Part shown: piece by piece, positions 1 to 8,535 of the stretch
How the letters are laid out: each line of letters opens with the position of its first letter
How positions within the stretch are numbered: the stretch's first letter is position 1
Assembly (NCBI GenBank): GCA_964373665.1
Contig: CAYJVM010000001.1
Coordinates: 1-64,000, forward strand
Origin: JACOWB01 sp964373665
GTDB taxonomy: Archaea; Aenigmatarchaeota; Aenigmatarchaeia; CG10238-14; SCSR01
Direction: 5' to 3'
DNA length: 64,000 nucleotides
Position numbers and translations under genes: made by a program
The notes under the pieces: generated by a model
Database searches by the model: none
What the model saw: the letters and a program-made list of their open reading frames with translations, nothing else
What the model was told of the DNA's origin: nothing

Positions 1-2
1 TA

Positions 3-482
3 ACAACATCGTTAACCAGGCTCAGGCAGGTTACTGACGCGCTGGACATAACAGATGCTATAACCTCCACTCTAACCAGATTAAGACAGGTTACTGACGC
101 GCTGGACATAACAGACAGCATGCAGACATTATTTGTTAGAGTAAGGCTGTTAGGGCAATCCCTCGACCTCACAGATGCAGCCGCTCGAATATTCTCACCA
201 TTAAGGCAGGCAACCAATGGCATTGATCTGGCAGAAGCAATAACAACATCGTTAACCAGGCTCAGGCAGGTTACTGACGCGCTGGACATAACAGATGCTA
301 TAACCTCCACTCTAACCAGATTAAGACAACTATCGCAGTCACTTGATGTGGCAGAAGCCACTGCACGATTAGCATCATTCGTCCGTTTGGCGTCTCAAAC
401 ATTAGACCTGTCAGAAACTACCACGTCTTTATTCAACCGGTTAAGGCAGGTCACTCAGGCTTCAAGCATCACCGAGATAACT
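3..482 (+). repeat. tandem 60-bp (20-residue) coding repeats
   Basis: Eight consecutive 60-bp units encode 20-residue repeats. Most are diverged, but bases 1-88 are identical to bases 241-328, which points to a recent duplication of a four-unit block (240 bp) or ongoing repeat expansion. The array continues beyond the left edge of the window. Confidence 0.85.
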
Positions 483-2522
483 GCACGCATTGCCGCATTC
501 CAAAGAATAACATCCATGCAGTTCCTGGTAACAGCACTCGCATCACCTGCATACAAAACAGTCAGCGCTACGTTCACAATGCCAGTGCAATCAGTCGTCC
601 AAGGGGAATTTGTGGAGTTCGACATAAATGTGAGGAACACAGGAAATACAGACTTGAATGTGAGCACAGGCATAGAGGTATACAATTCAACCGGCAGCCT
701 AATCACGACAATGAACTCTTCTCAAACATCTCTAGCGCAAGATCAGTCAAAGACAATCATAACATTCTTCAACACCATCAACACTCCCGGCAATAACTAT
801 AGGGCAGAAGGTCTTGTGATGTTTGACGGCAGATCCACAATAAAATTGGTCAAATACTTCAACGTAAGCTCTTCTACAAATGTGGTAATAGGCAACTATA
901 CCAACACATCGATAAGCTTCGTTGCAGATATGCCGATACTTATAACCGCGAACACAAGCTCCAGCACAATCACAAACATAAGCATTGTCCTGAATTCGAC
1001 TCAGGAAGGAGGCATTGCTGTAGCAGAATTATCATCTGTCTTAAATCAATCGGTAAGCGGCCAAACAAAAGTGAAATTCATTCAATTTATAGCAAGCTCC
1101 AACATAACCAACAATACCAAATGGTACTGGCTGAACATATCCTACACAAATGCGGAAGTTTCAGCAACTGGAGTTAGCGAAGCTGAGATAAGAATCTGGT
1201 ACTATAACACAACAACATCATCATGGCAGCAAGAGCCTAGCAGTGGCGTTGACACATCAGCCAACTACGTCTTCGCCAACATATCACACTTTAGCCTGTT
1301 CGGAATATATGCGCCGACTCCGGCAGCGCCTAGCTCACCGTCATCGGGAGGCGGAGTTAGTGGCGGGGGTACATCTAGTGCAATTCTGCCATTGCCGACT
1401 CTAAACGTTGAATTCGTAAAATGGGACGTATTAAGGGAAATAAAAGCAGGACAAAGTGTTGTGGAAGGAATAAAGGTGAAGAACAAGGGAACGACTGACA
1501 TAGAAGACCTTCATATAGTGACTTCAGGAGTGCCTTCTGACTGGATAAGCATTGTGCCTTCTTCAATAGAGCTAAAGCCAGGCGAGTCCAAAGGCTTTAA
1601 CATAATAGTCAGTGTTCCAGAAGATACAGAGCCAGGAGACTATAAACTATTCATTACCCTCAAAAACTCAAGGGTGGAAGATTCAAACTTCATGATAATA
1701 AGAGTGAAAAACTATCCCCCAGCATATGACAAGCCCATAGTGACAAGAACAATACAGCTGGACTATGAGGCAAACAGGACAAAAGTCGAGCTTGATGTGA
1801 ATAATCCAATCAAGAAACATACTCTGGTTCAAGTCCAAGAAGAAATACCAAAAAGAATGGCCGAGTCTGCACGAGATGTTGAATTCACACCCTATCCAGA
1901 TGAAATAATACGGGACGATCCTCTGGTGCAGTGGGACATTAAAGAATTTGCGGCTAATGAAAGCAGGTCGCTGAGATACTCAACCAGTGGAATCCTGGAA
2001 GAGTTCACAACATATATTTACCTGCCGCTCAAGGAGCTGAAGATAATAGAGACTAGACTGCCAACAGGTCTCGAAATAGTCGACGTAAGAATCTCGCCGC
2101 TTATGGTCGGCAAATCAAGCATAGGGAAAGTAATCGTTAAGAACATAGGCGATGCGCCAAAAGGATTCCAATTCACGATGCAGCTGCCCTCTGGATGGAC
2201 GATGGAACCCCAACAAATAAGTGCATTAATCGGACCTAAAGAAACGAGAGAGTTCAGATTTTCCATAGTGGTATCCGAAGATGCAGCTGAAGGCGACTAC
2301 TTGGGCACGTCGATAATAACTTGGGGAGGGGATGTCCATATCAAAGAAACAGTGTTGCAAGTAGGAATAGTGCAAAATTACAGAACTGTGATAATTCTTG
2401 CAGTAATAGCTATTATTTCTCTGGCAGCATATATAATCTACAGGGCGAGAAAGAAAGAAAGGCCAGTCTTAATTAAGTTCAAGAAATTGGCATCCGACAT
2501 AAAGAGGAATGAACATGAATAG
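3..2522 (+). CDS. large membrane-anchored surface protein, 5' end outside window
   Basis: The frame is open from the first bases, so the gene begins upstream and the ATG at 120 is internal to a repeat. The N-terminal part is a run of 20-residue repeats (consensus LTRLRQxxxxLDIxDA). An Ig-like CARDB/NEW3-type domain follows (about nt 560-890), then a segment resembling the archaeal PGF-pre-PGF domain (about nt 915-1310), a Pro/Ser/Gly linker, two further NEW3-like domains and a C-terminal membrane helix (about nt 2385-2445) with a basic cytoplasmic tail. This is the plan of an archaeal cell-surface protein held by its C-terminus with the bulk outside. Many N-x-S/T sites suggest glycosylation. 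It overlaps the next gene, which has a similar Ig-like and C-terminal anchor architecture. The binding target is unknown. Confidence 0.8.
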   Translation, partial: TTSLTRLRQVTDALDITDAITSTLTRLRQVTDALDITDSMQTLFVRVRLLGQSLDLTDAAARIFSPLRQATNGIDLAEAITTSLTRLRQVTDALDITDAITSTLTRLRQLSQSLDVAEATARLASFVRLASQTLDLSETTTSLFNRLRQVTQASSITEITARIAAFQRITSMQFLVTALASPAYKTVSATFTMPVQSVVQGEFVEFDINVRNTGNTDLNVSTGIEVYNSTGSLITTMNSSQTSLAQDQSKTIITFFNTINTPGNNYRAEGLVMFDGRSTIKLVKYFNVSSSTNVVIGNYTNTSISFVADMPILITANTSSSTITNISIVLNSTQEGGIAVAELSSVLNQSVSGQTKVKFIQFIASSNITNNTKWYWLNISYTNAEVSATGVSEAEIRIWYYNTTTSSWQQEPSSGVDTSANYVFANISHFSLFGIYAPTPAAPSSPSSGGGVSGGGTSSAILPLPTLNVEFVKWDVLREIKAGQSVVEGIKVKNKGTTDIEDLHIVTSGVPSDWISIVPSSIELKPGESKGFNIIVSVPEDTEPGDYKLFITLKNSRVEDSNFMIIRVKNYPPAYDKPIVTRTIQLDYEANRTKVELDVNNPIKKHTLVQVQEEIPKRMAESARDVEFTPYPDEIIRDDPLVQWDIKEFAANESRSLRYSTSGILEEFTTYIYLPLKELKIIETRLPTGLEIVDVRISPLMVGKSSIGKVIVKNIGDAPKGFQFTMQLPSGWTMEPQQISALIGPKETREFRFSIVVSEDAAEGDYLGTSIITWGGDVHIKETVLQVGIVQNYRTVIILAVIAIISLAAYIIYRARKKERPVLIKFKKLASDIKRNEHE

Positions 2523-3729
2523 AAAACGCTTGATAATAGCAGCCCTTATATTGCCGTTATTGTCCCTGCCAGTTTTTGCAAACGAATACGGAGAAATCCA
2601 AGAGCTTAGATACTTGCTGGCAGAGCCGGTTGTCTTTGAAGATATGGACCTGTTTATAGGAGTGAACAACCCCGACGAAAACATTCGCAATTATCTACTG
2701 GAAGTAGAATTTGTTAAAGAGGGCAAGATAGTTGCATCGCAAGAGTTTACATTTTCCCTTCAAGGCTCAAAGAAAATAACTTTCACACCAACGTTTGTCG
2801 CTCAAGACATAGGGAGGCATGAGATAATAGTAAAGCTCTATGACAAATTCAGGATTGATTTATACGACACAAAAATAATAAGCTTCGATTCTATCAGCAA
2901 CATCGGTCCCTTCGACATTGTCCTAGAGACTCTCACAAACAGGGTAAGACCAAATTTCCTTCTCCCGACAAGAATCATTTTGACGAACATGGGACAGAAG
3001 GGCGTTGACGTAGAAGTTCGAGTTTCAATAAATTGCCCCAATGGAAAATCGGTGCAGACAGCAACTGTATTTTCGCCCTCAAAAGAGGAGACAGAACTTC
3101 TAATGAGCACTCAAGCATGCGAACAAGACGGACTGTATGAGGCCGAGGGCAGCATCATACTTTTCAACAAGACATGGATAACATCCTCCAGCAGCTTTTT
3201 CGTAAATTCTTCTTACGTACAGCTCGATATTGATATTACAGAGAATATAACGATTAGACCAGGTGATTCATGGGTGGTGCCCGTGACGGTCAGAAACAAC
3301 GGCAACGAAATAGCCAACGATCTCAAGTTCGTAGTGCAAAGAGTGCCTGCAGGGTGGCAGACAATAACGCCTGCTTCAATTGCGGAAATCAGGCCGAATG
3401 AAACGGTGATTTTCATCATCAACATCACAGTGCCTAGGGATGCTGAGGCCAAGTCGTACGAAGCAAGGATGACCGCTGTGTCAAGGGAGACTCTGGAAAG
3501 GAAGATCATAAGATTGGAGGTCCTACCGTTAGCGGTGCTCCCAGCCACTCCGCAAACTTACGCTAATCTAGCTAGATATGCCCTTATAGGACTATCCTCA
3601 ATTGGAGGTTTGACGATCGTTGCAATCACGGCAAGGAAATACAAGTCCAGAAAAGAAATAAAACCTGACAGGCACGGCGATTTGCAGAAGTTAAGGGAAG
3701 TTCTTTTGAAGAAAAAGAAACAAGTTTAA
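2515..3729 (+). CDS. secreted Ig-like (NEW3-type) membrane-anchored protein
   Basis: It has an N-terminal signal peptide (MNRKRLIIAALILPLLSLP), three Ig-like/NEW3-type beta-sandwich segments and a C-terminal transmembrane helix near residues 350-370, followed by a basic cytoplasmic tail. The start at 2515 is preferred over 2509 because GAGG at 2504-2507 gives normal ribosome-binding spacing. The gene overlaps the end of the upstream surface-protein gene, so the two are probably made together. The family has no known catalytic role; a structural or adhesion role on the cell surface is inferred. Confidence 0.7.
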   Translation: MNRKRLIIAALILPLLSLPVFANEYGEIQELRYLLAEPVVFEDMDLFIGVNNPDENIRNYLLEVEFVKEGKIVASQEFTFSLQGSKKITFTPTFVAQDIGRHEIIVKLYDKFRIDLYDTKIISFDSISNIGPFDIVLETLTNRVRPNFLLPTRIILTNMGQKGVDVEVRVSINCPNGKSVQTATVFSPSKEETELLMSTQACEQDGLYEAEGSIILFNKTWITSSSSFFVNSSYVQLDIDITENITIRPGDSWVVPVTVRNNGNEIANDLKFVVQRVPAGWQTITPASIAEIRPNETVIFIINITVPRDAEAKSYEARMTAVSRETLERKIIRLEVLPLAVLPATPQTYANLARYALIGLSSIGGLTIVAITARKYKSRKEIKPDRHGDLQKLREVLLKKKKQV

Positions 3730-3819
3730 AATGATGCAGCATATTTTAGTGGTTTCTGATCCGCCTGTTAGTCCAGCAAATAACAAACTACTTTTATCCA
3801 GAAGACTAATTCTATATAG

Positions 3820-4767
3820 ATGATATCATTGGCCAGAGTCATCGGAGTGTTTTCCGGCAAGGGGGGAGTTGGAAAGACTACTCTTGTCGCTAATCTTGGC
3901 GTGGCCTTGACCAGCGTATTCCACAAGAACGTCGTTGTTTTCGACAGCAACATACACACTTCCCACATAGGGCTCCATTTCGGTTTGTATGAAGATCTAC
4001 CAGTCACATTGCGGGAGGTTGTGAAAAAGAAAATCCCGATAGCGCAGGCTGTTTACATACATCCTTCCACCGGCCTCAGGATAATACCAGCGCCCTTGAA
4101 TTTCGACGGATTCACGCTCACCAAAGACAAATGCAAAGACCTTGTAGACAAAGTCAAATCCAACTATGATGTTGTCCTTCTGGATTGTGCCCCTGGGCTT
4201 GGAAGCGAGGTCATGGCGCCTATGTATGCGATAGACGAAGCAATAGTGGTAAGCACGTCTGACCTTGCATCGTTGGTGGACGCCCTGAAAACAATAGAAA
4301 TTTTGAAAAAGATGAAGAAGAATGTTCTCGGAGTTGTCATAAACAGATACAAGGGCCAAAAGTATGAGCTGACTCCAGGAGAGGTCGCGTCAACTACAGG
4401 CTACAATGTCCTGTCAGTCGTATCGGAAGATTCAAGAGTCCCGGAAAGCATATCAAAGGGGTCGCCCATTGTGGCTTCGTATCCTAGCTCAAGTTCAAGC
4501 AGATCATTCAAAAAACTAGCCGCCTTTCTCCTTAACCTGCCGTACGAAGAAGAAAGCCTATGGACCAGGCTGTTCGGTGTATTCAAACAAAAGAAAACTC
4601 AGCAACCTGCTCAATTATCCGCACCTTTGCAACAGCAGTACATGAGGAGCGAAGCGCAGGACTTGACCAACGTCAAAGACGACCTAATGAAAGAAATCAA
4701 GGCGGAGCTGAAAAAAGAGATAAAAGAAAAGGTCAGGAAAAGGCTTCAGGAGAAGTTAAATGAATAA
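3820..4767 (+). CDS. MinD/ParA-family ATPase
   Basis: It has the deviant Walker A motif GKGGVGKTT near the N-terminus, the DxNxxxS-type switch region (VVFDSNIHTS) and a Walker B-like LLDCAPG. The catalytic domain has the usual length of about 260 residues, followed by a charged helical tail (residues about 270-315) rich in Lys/Glu. Family members dimerise on ATP, bind membranes or partners and position cellular machines. The stop overlaps the start of a coiled-coil gene, which itself overlaps a membrane-protein gene, so the three form one operon and probably one assembly. Which structure is positioned is unknown; the upstream genes are surface proteins. Confidence 0.85.
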   Translation: MISLARVIGVFSGKGGVGKTTLVANLGVALTSVFHKNVVVFDSNIHTSHIGLHFGLYEDLPVTLREVVKKKIPIAQAVYIHPSTGLRIIPAPLNFDGFTLTKDKCKDLVDKVKSNYDVVLLDCAPGLGSEVMAPMYAIDEAIVVSTSDLASLVDALKTIEILKKMKKNVLGVVINRYKGQKYELTPGEVASTTGYNVLSVVSEDSRVPESISKGSPIVASYPSSSSSRSFKKLAAFLLNLPYEEESLWTRLFGVFKQKKTQQPAQLSAPLQQQYMRSEAQDLTNVKDDLMKEIKAELKKEIKEKVRKRLQEKLNE

Positions 4768-5125
4768 AAGGCAAGATTTGCAAGTTGACGACGAATTAAT
4801 AGATGAAATAGTAGACGAGATTTTGAAGGAGGGTGTAGTTGCCAAAAAACCAGATTACCACAAGGGTGGAAAAAAATCAAGCAATATCTTTCATGGAGAC
4901 CTGAATAAAATAGAATCAATTGAGAGAAAACTCGACGACCACATAAATGATTATGAAACCACAATAGTCGAAATTGAGAGGCAGATAACTGAAAAATCAC
5001 ACGACTCGACAGAAGATTTTGAAAGGCAGCTGATGCATATGCAGGGGCAGATAGAAGATTTGAGAACGGCAATGATAAGGCTAAGCGGCGAATTCAAAAA
5101 ATTCAAGGAAAGCAGTTCTAGATGA
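4760..5125 (+). CDS. acidic coiled-coil protein, unknown family
   Basis: A 121-residue, highly charged protein with a helical N-terminal acidic segment (DDELIDEIVDEILKEG) and a long predicted coiled coil over about residues 45-115. There is no signal peptide or membrane helix. It overlaps the MinD-like gene upstream by 8 bp and the membrane-protein gene downstream by 4 bp, so translational coupling is likely. It could link the ATPase to the membrane protein; that is inference from position only. Confidence 0.65.
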   Translation: MNKRQDLQVDDELIDEIVDEILKEGVVAKKPDYHKGGKKSSNIFHGDLNKIESIERKLDDHINDYETTIVEIERQITEKSHDSTEDFERQLMHMQGQIEDLRTAMIRLSGEFKKFKESSSR

Positions 5126-5628
5126 GTGAATTTAACATGAAACTCTCAAAGATGACAAAAAAACTCACAGCTTTGGAGAAATGGTATTCGACAGCGTTTT
5201 TCATGTTTATAGTTGCCGGAATCGGTTACGGAATCGTCGACAGAGAATATTATTTATGCTGCGAGGATTTCGTCGGCGTGCCTGAAGAGGGCACCAGCCC
5301 TATGGAGATATTCTCCAACAACTATTTTCTCGGAATTGCAGAAATGCTTACAGCCGGCCTGTTCAGCCTATATTTGAACTTCCACACTTTCGCAGTTTCC
5401 TCAAGCTATCTTTACGCGAACGGACAATTGATAGCATTGCCGATAATATTTCTGATAGGCATCTTGGAATTGGCGGGCAGCCTGCTGCTGGGACTGGTTG
5501 GGATTAGTTTCGTTGAAAGAAAGTTGTTGAAAATAAAGTCAAAACTGGACTGGAAGCATTTGTTTTTCATAGGAACTGTCTTCATTTTCCTGGGAGCAAT
5601 CATAGAATACTTTTTAATTTCCATCTAG
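5122..5628 (+). CDS. multi-pass membrane protein, SpoIIM (DUF95)-like
   Basis: A 168-residue protein with about four hydrophobic helices. The pattern of a Asn-Asn pair before a long hydrophobic helix, then Asn-Gly, then a helix with Glu (IFLIGILELAGSLLLG) resembles the SpoIIM/DUF95 family of integral membrane proteins, whose archaeal role is not established. The assignment is by pattern and moderate at best. It is the last gene of the MinD-like operon and converges on the PCNA gene, overlapping its 3' end by 4 bp. Confidence 0.55.
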   Translation: MSEFNMKLSKMTKKLTALEKWYSTAFFMFIVAGIGYGIVDREYYLCCEDFVGVPEEGTSPMEIFSNNYFLGIAEMLTAGLFSLYLNFHTFAVSSSYLYANGQLIALPIIFLIGILELAGSLLLGLVGISFVERKLLKIKSKLDWKHLFFIGTVFIFLGAIIEYFLISI

Positions 5629-6371
5629 TCAGATACCCTAGGCGCCAGTATGAAAGACAGTGAGACCTTGTCTCCAGACTTGAATTCAAGTTTCATAGGA
5701 TAGTCCTGACCGATTTTTATAGTGGCAATGTCAGCGATCTTCGAGGCCTTTACCATCTTCTTCAGATAGTCTATGGGGAACCTTGATCTTACTGCATCTT
5801 TGCTTTCCAACCTCAGCAAATTCTCATTGCCGTTCTCCAACTCAAGTTCGGCCTTGCTGACGTCACCTTCCGCGCGCATAACAAACTTGTCCTTCAAAAT
5901 CTCAATCAACACAGAATCGGAAATAATGTCAGCGTCTTCTACACCCGACTCCAAAATATGCGGCTTGATGTCGACTTGGGACACAAACTCCAGCTGGCTA
6001 ATTGGGGGAATTTCCTCTTGGCTTATGTCGAGCAAAGGCACCACAAATCTTCTTTTCGACTTGCCTTCCAAAGAAATCTCCAGTTTGGAGCCGCTCAGGC
6101 TCATTGAAAGCTTGTCATCGGCCCCGACCCTTTTTAAAACAGACAGCAAGTTCGTTATGTTCAATCCTATTCTCTCCTCCCCGTCAACTTCAAACTGCTC
6201 AAATGCATTTGTCCCCATTCTAAAATCGACTACAGCTACCATTGCCCTGTCAGCAGCCGTCAGTTCAATCCCGTTGCTATTAATCGTGAAAATTCCTTCG
6301 TCAATCAATTCACCTATCGTAGAAACTGCGTTCACAAAAACCTTTGGCTCGGACAACTTTGCTTTGAACAT
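5625..6371 (-). CDS. pcn: DNA polymerase sliding clamp (PCNA)
   Basis: A 248-residue clamp protein of standard archaeal length with two PCNA folds. Typical features are the N-terminal MFKAKL..P..F, the GIELTAADRAMVAVVDF segment, the interdomain connecting region around residues 118-130, and the C-terminal MKLEFKSGDKVSLSFILAPR, which matches the family ending (AP-x-x). It encircles DNA as a trimer and tethers polymerase, ligase and nucleases. The ATG directly follows the stop codon of the OB-fold gene (TGAATG), so the two are translated together. Confidence 0.97.
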   Translation of the reverse strand: MFKAKLSEPKVFVNAVSTIGELIDEGIFTINSNGIELTAADRAMVAVVDFRMGTNAFEQFEVDGEERIGLNITNLLSVLKRVGADDKLSMSLSGSKLEISLEGKSKRRFVVPLLDISQEEIPPISQLEFVSQVDIKPHILESGVEDADIISDSVLIEILKDKFVMRAEGDVSKAELELENGNENLLRLESKDAVRSRFPIDYLKKMVKASKIADIATIKIGQDYPMKLEFKSGDKVSLSFILAPRVSD

Positions 6372-6659
6372 TCAGACACCTGAACTATATAGGGTGTTAA
6401 TCTTTTTAAATAGACTCAAGTCCAAACCTTCGACATCCTGCACTATATCAGCTTTTAATTTCTCATCGTCCACAGAACAAAAAACCCTGACTAGTTTGCC
6501 TTTCCCAAAGCTGCCTTGAGAAATAACCTCAATTTTGCCGGTCCCGTCGTCAAGAACAAAAGAGTTTTCATCCGAACTAATAATCCTTCCCACCAAACAA
6601 ACTCTGGAGCCTTTAGAATCGACTTTGGAAATTTCTTTCGGTCTGTAGTATTGCTGCAT
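6372..6659 (-). CDS. small OB-fold (RPA-like) nucleic-acid-binding protein
   Basis: A 95-residue protein with the RPA-type OB-fold pattern: VCLVGRIIS, then FVLDDGTGKIEV, then a VRVFCSVD strand. Such short proteins occur next to archaeal replication genes as single-strand-binding subunits. The start at ATG 6659 is chosen because a TATA-like element (TACTTAAGTT on the minus strand, about 6677-6690) lies about 25 nt upstream, giving a leaderless mRNA; a TTG at 6662 is the alternative. It is the first gene of a two-gene operon with PCNA, supporting a replication or repair role. Confidence 0.75.
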   Translation of the reverse strand: MQQYYRPKEISKVDSKGSRVCLVGRIISSDENSFVLDDGTGKIEVISQGSFGKGKLVRVFCSVDDEKLKADIVQDVEGLDLSLFKKINTLYSSGV

Positions 6660-6683
6660 CAAGACTTAGTTGGTGTGAAAAAC

Positions 6684-6753
6684 TTAAGTACATGAGAAAT
6701 CTGCGGAAATGCAGTATAATAAAAAGGATTCCGGTGCTTCAGCTCGGAGGATG
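6684..6753. repeat. 70-bp direct repeat, copy 1 (boundary of toxin-antitoxin cassette)
   Basis: It matches 7373-7442 in 69 of 70 positions and in the same orientation. It contains a short hairpin (CTGC GGAAAT GCAG) and a second possible stem (TCCG/CGGA). On the minus strand its end supplies a TATA-like sequence for the OB-fold/PCNA operon. The two copies exactly bracket a RelE-type cassette. Confidence 0.9.
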
Positions 6754-6808
6754 TCACAACCATCACATATTGGTGCCGCCCGAAACCCAATGCTTCCCCA
6801 GAAAATTC

Positions 6809-7102
6809 TTATACACCAAATTCTATCTTAATCCTGTACAATCTTTTCAAATAGTTTCCATATACTTTATCTCTTCTTTCAACTAGCAGGAACCAAACAA
6901 CATTGCCTTCTACATAATAGATAATTCTCAAATCTCCAGATCGAACAGAAAAGCAATTCTCTCTGCCGTGCAGTCTTTTATATCTCAAGGGATTCTGTTT
7001 AATCTTCTCTATCTGTTTGTCGACAGCTTCCATTTCATGTTTATCTAATTCATCTAAATCATCGAAAAACTCTGGATGGAACTTGAACTCAAAATCAACC
7101 AT
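6809..7102 (-). CDS. RelE/ParE-family toxin
   Basis: A 97-residue protein with the RelE fold signature: KFHPEFFDDLDELDK at the N-terminus, a helix with KIKQNPLRYKRL, then ENCFSVRSGDLRIIYYVEGN and a final strand ending in ERRDKVYGNYLKRL. RelE-type toxins cleave mRNA or inhibit gyrase. The start overlaps the upstream antitoxin gene by 8 bp, the usual antitoxin-first order. The whole cassette lies between 70-bp direct repeats, which suggests mobility. Confidence 0.85.
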   Translation of the reverse strand: MVDFEFKFHPEFFDDLDELDKHEMEAVDKQIEKIKQNPLRYKRLHGRENCFSVRSGDLRIIYYVEGNVVWFLLVERRDKVYGNYLKRLYRIKIEFGV

Positions 7103-7310
7103 TTATGCCCTTTCTCTTCATGAATTCAGAATACTCTTTCATGGAATAACCTTTAACATTGCCTTTCTTCACATTTCCCAGTCTTTTATCTACCTTGCTC
7201 ATAGTCTTCTGCTCCGCCATTTTTTCAAAATCCTTTATTAGCACCTCAAAGTGCTTAATCATAATGTTCATTGTGTGCTTCGGTATTTCTATCTTCTCTT
7301 CCTGCTTCAT
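7095..7310 (-). CDS. antitoxin partner of RelE-type toxin
   Basis: A 71-residue charged helical protein directly upstream of and overlapping the RelE-like toxin by 8 bp. I do not recognise the DNA-binding family. The call rests on size, charge and gene order. An AT-rich region with TTTTAAATAAAG lies upstream near 7335-7345 and could be its promoter. Confidence 0.65.
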   Translation of the reverse strand: MKQEEKIEIPKHTMNIMIKHFEVLIKDFEKMAEQKTMSKVDKRLGNVKKGNVKGYSMKEYSEFMKRKGING

Positions 7311-7372
7311 ATCATTAAGTTTGTTGTTCTTTATTTAAAACAATTGTGGAAGTTCAAATCCAGCGTATAATT

Positions 7373-7442
7373 TTAAGTACATGAGAAATCTGCGGAAATG
7401 CAGTATAACAAAAAGGATTCCGGTGCTTCAGCTCGGAGGATG
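7373..7442. repeat. 70-bp direct repeat, copy 2 (boundary of toxin-antitoxin cassette)
   Basis: It is a near-identical partner of 6684-6753 (one C/T difference), 689 bp away. It begins 25 bp beyond the stop codon of the TFS gene on the minus strand. The arrangement implies that an original TFS - repeat - OB-fold/PCNA order was opened by insertion of the cassette with duplication of the repeat. Confidence 0.9.
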
Positions 7443-7467
7443 CCATAAAGAATAAATAACAGAAATT

Positions 7468-7797
7468 TTAACCGTAAGAACGCCAGGAATATGAGCATTT
7501 CACACACCTGTAGAATGTCGTCGGCGGCTCATCTTCAGACCTGGTCTGCTGCATCCACCAGTACGCTTCCATGTGCTCGCATTTCGGACACATTATCCTC
7601 GTCTTCGGCAGCTCCGAGAACTGATCCTTTTCGGTCATTATCATGACTTTCTTCTTGCCTTCGGGAACCGATGAAGAAATCCTAAGCTTCTCGCCCTTGC
7701 CCTTGTAAGTTCTCCCACATTTCCTGCAAGCAAGATATACATTCTTCCTCTTCTTCTCAACAACAAGTAAATTGCCGCACTTTTCGCAGAACTTCAT
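7468..7797 (-). CDS. tfs: transcription elongation/cleavage factor TFS (RpoM-like)
   Basis: A 109-residue protein with two zinc ribbons: an N-terminal RPB9-like one (CEKCGN...CRKCGRTY) and a C-terminal TFIIS-like one (CPKCEHMEAYWWMQQTRS-DE-P...CVKCSYSWR). The invariant acidic pair in the C-terminal ribbon loop (Asp-Glu after QTRSE) is the one inserted into the RNA polymerase active site to stimulate cleavage of backtracked transcripts. Its ATG directly follows the stop codon of the signal peptidase gene (TAAATG), so the two are co-translated. Confidence 0.95.
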   Translation of the reverse strand: MKFCEKCGNLLVVEKKRKNVYLACRKCGRTYKGKGEKLRISSSVPEGKKKVMIMTEKDQFSELPKTRIMCPKCEHMEAYWWMQQTRSEDEPPTTFYRCVKCSYSWRSYG

Positions 7798-8367
7798 TTA
7801 AACACCGAACAGCCTGGTAGTTAGTACCTTAAAATAACCGATTTTTGGTATTATAAAGATTACTTTTCCATTGATATCAGTTGACGGTATTCTGAATTCG
7901 TACCTGTTCTGACCGTTGTTGTTGTCGCCTTTAGTCTGGTAAGTCCCGTCGTCGTTGACCTTGACAATCCTGTGAATGATAGGCGCATTGATTCCTTGGA
8001 CAGAATAGACTATAATATCGCCTACTTTGTAGCTTTCTTCTCCTTTGATTACAGGCATGTCACCAACTCCAAAACCGTCCTTGAATCGGAACGAGGAAAA
8101 TTGTTCTGCGGTTATACCGAATTCAGCGTAAGTATATTCGCATATTTCCCAGTATTGGCCAAATTGCTTGTAGCCGTCGACGGCAACGCCGCAAAGCTGG
8201 CCTATTTCACTCGGTCCATGATGCATCGAACTGCTGATGACTGCTACTACAGGAGTGCTGCTAGAGAGCAGGCCTGCCAAAACAATATAATAGAAAACAA
8301 TGGCTGAAACAAGCCCCAAGAGTATATTTCCCCACCATGTATCAGTCAACGTTTTCCACAACTTCAT
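7798..8367 (-). CDS. signal peptidase I, archaeal/ER type
   Basis: A 189-residue protein with an N-terminal membrane helix (about residues 12-35), the catalytic serine motif AVISSSMHHG, and the box with catalytic His (APIIHRIVKV), where bacterial enzymes carry Lys. Downstream is the conserved QTKGDNNNGQN box. This is the Ser/His type that removes signal peptides outside the membrane. An insertion of about 45 residues separates the Ser and the GDI boxes. It is the first gene of an operon with TFS. Confidence 0.92.
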   Translation of the reverse strand: MKLWKTLTDTWWGNILLGLVSAIVFYYIVLAGLLSSSTPVVAVISSSMHHGPSEIGQLCGVAVDGYKQFGQYWEICEYTYAEFGITAEQFSSFRFKDGFGVGDMPVIKGEESYKVGDIIVYSVQGINAPIIHRIVKVNDDGTYQTKGDNNNGQNRYEFRIPSTDINGKVIFIIPKIGYFKVLTTRLFGV

Positions 8368-8506
8368 GCGCTACCACTGAAAATCATTACACCATTCTTA
8401 AATTTACAAGAATTTATCTCCCGCTCCTTTAAGATTAAATCCACCTTAACCAATTATACCCATCTCAGATTTGAACATGTTAGTAACTAAATGCGGACCA
8501 GGCATA

Positions 8507-8516
8507 TTTAAACCTA
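8507..8516 (+). promoter_or_regulatory. TATA box for leaderless eL40 gene
   Basis: ATATTTAAAC sits about 25 nt before the ATG at 8536, so transcription is expected to begin at or next to the start codon. No ribosome-binding site lies in front of that ATG. Confidence 0.55.
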
Positions 8517-8535
8517 TCTCCAGAATTATAGATTT

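Noticed and set aside
5773..6519. 248-codon plus-strand frame opposite PCNA
   Set aside because: It is the complement of the PCNA and OB-fold genes, Ser/Leu-rich and without a recognisable domain.
6684..6753. 70-bp repeat as a tRNA fragment, C/D or H/ACA guide RNA
   Set aside because: It has a D-arm-like phrase (GCTTCAGCTCGG) but no T arm. No C/D box pair is present, and an ACA follows only one copy.
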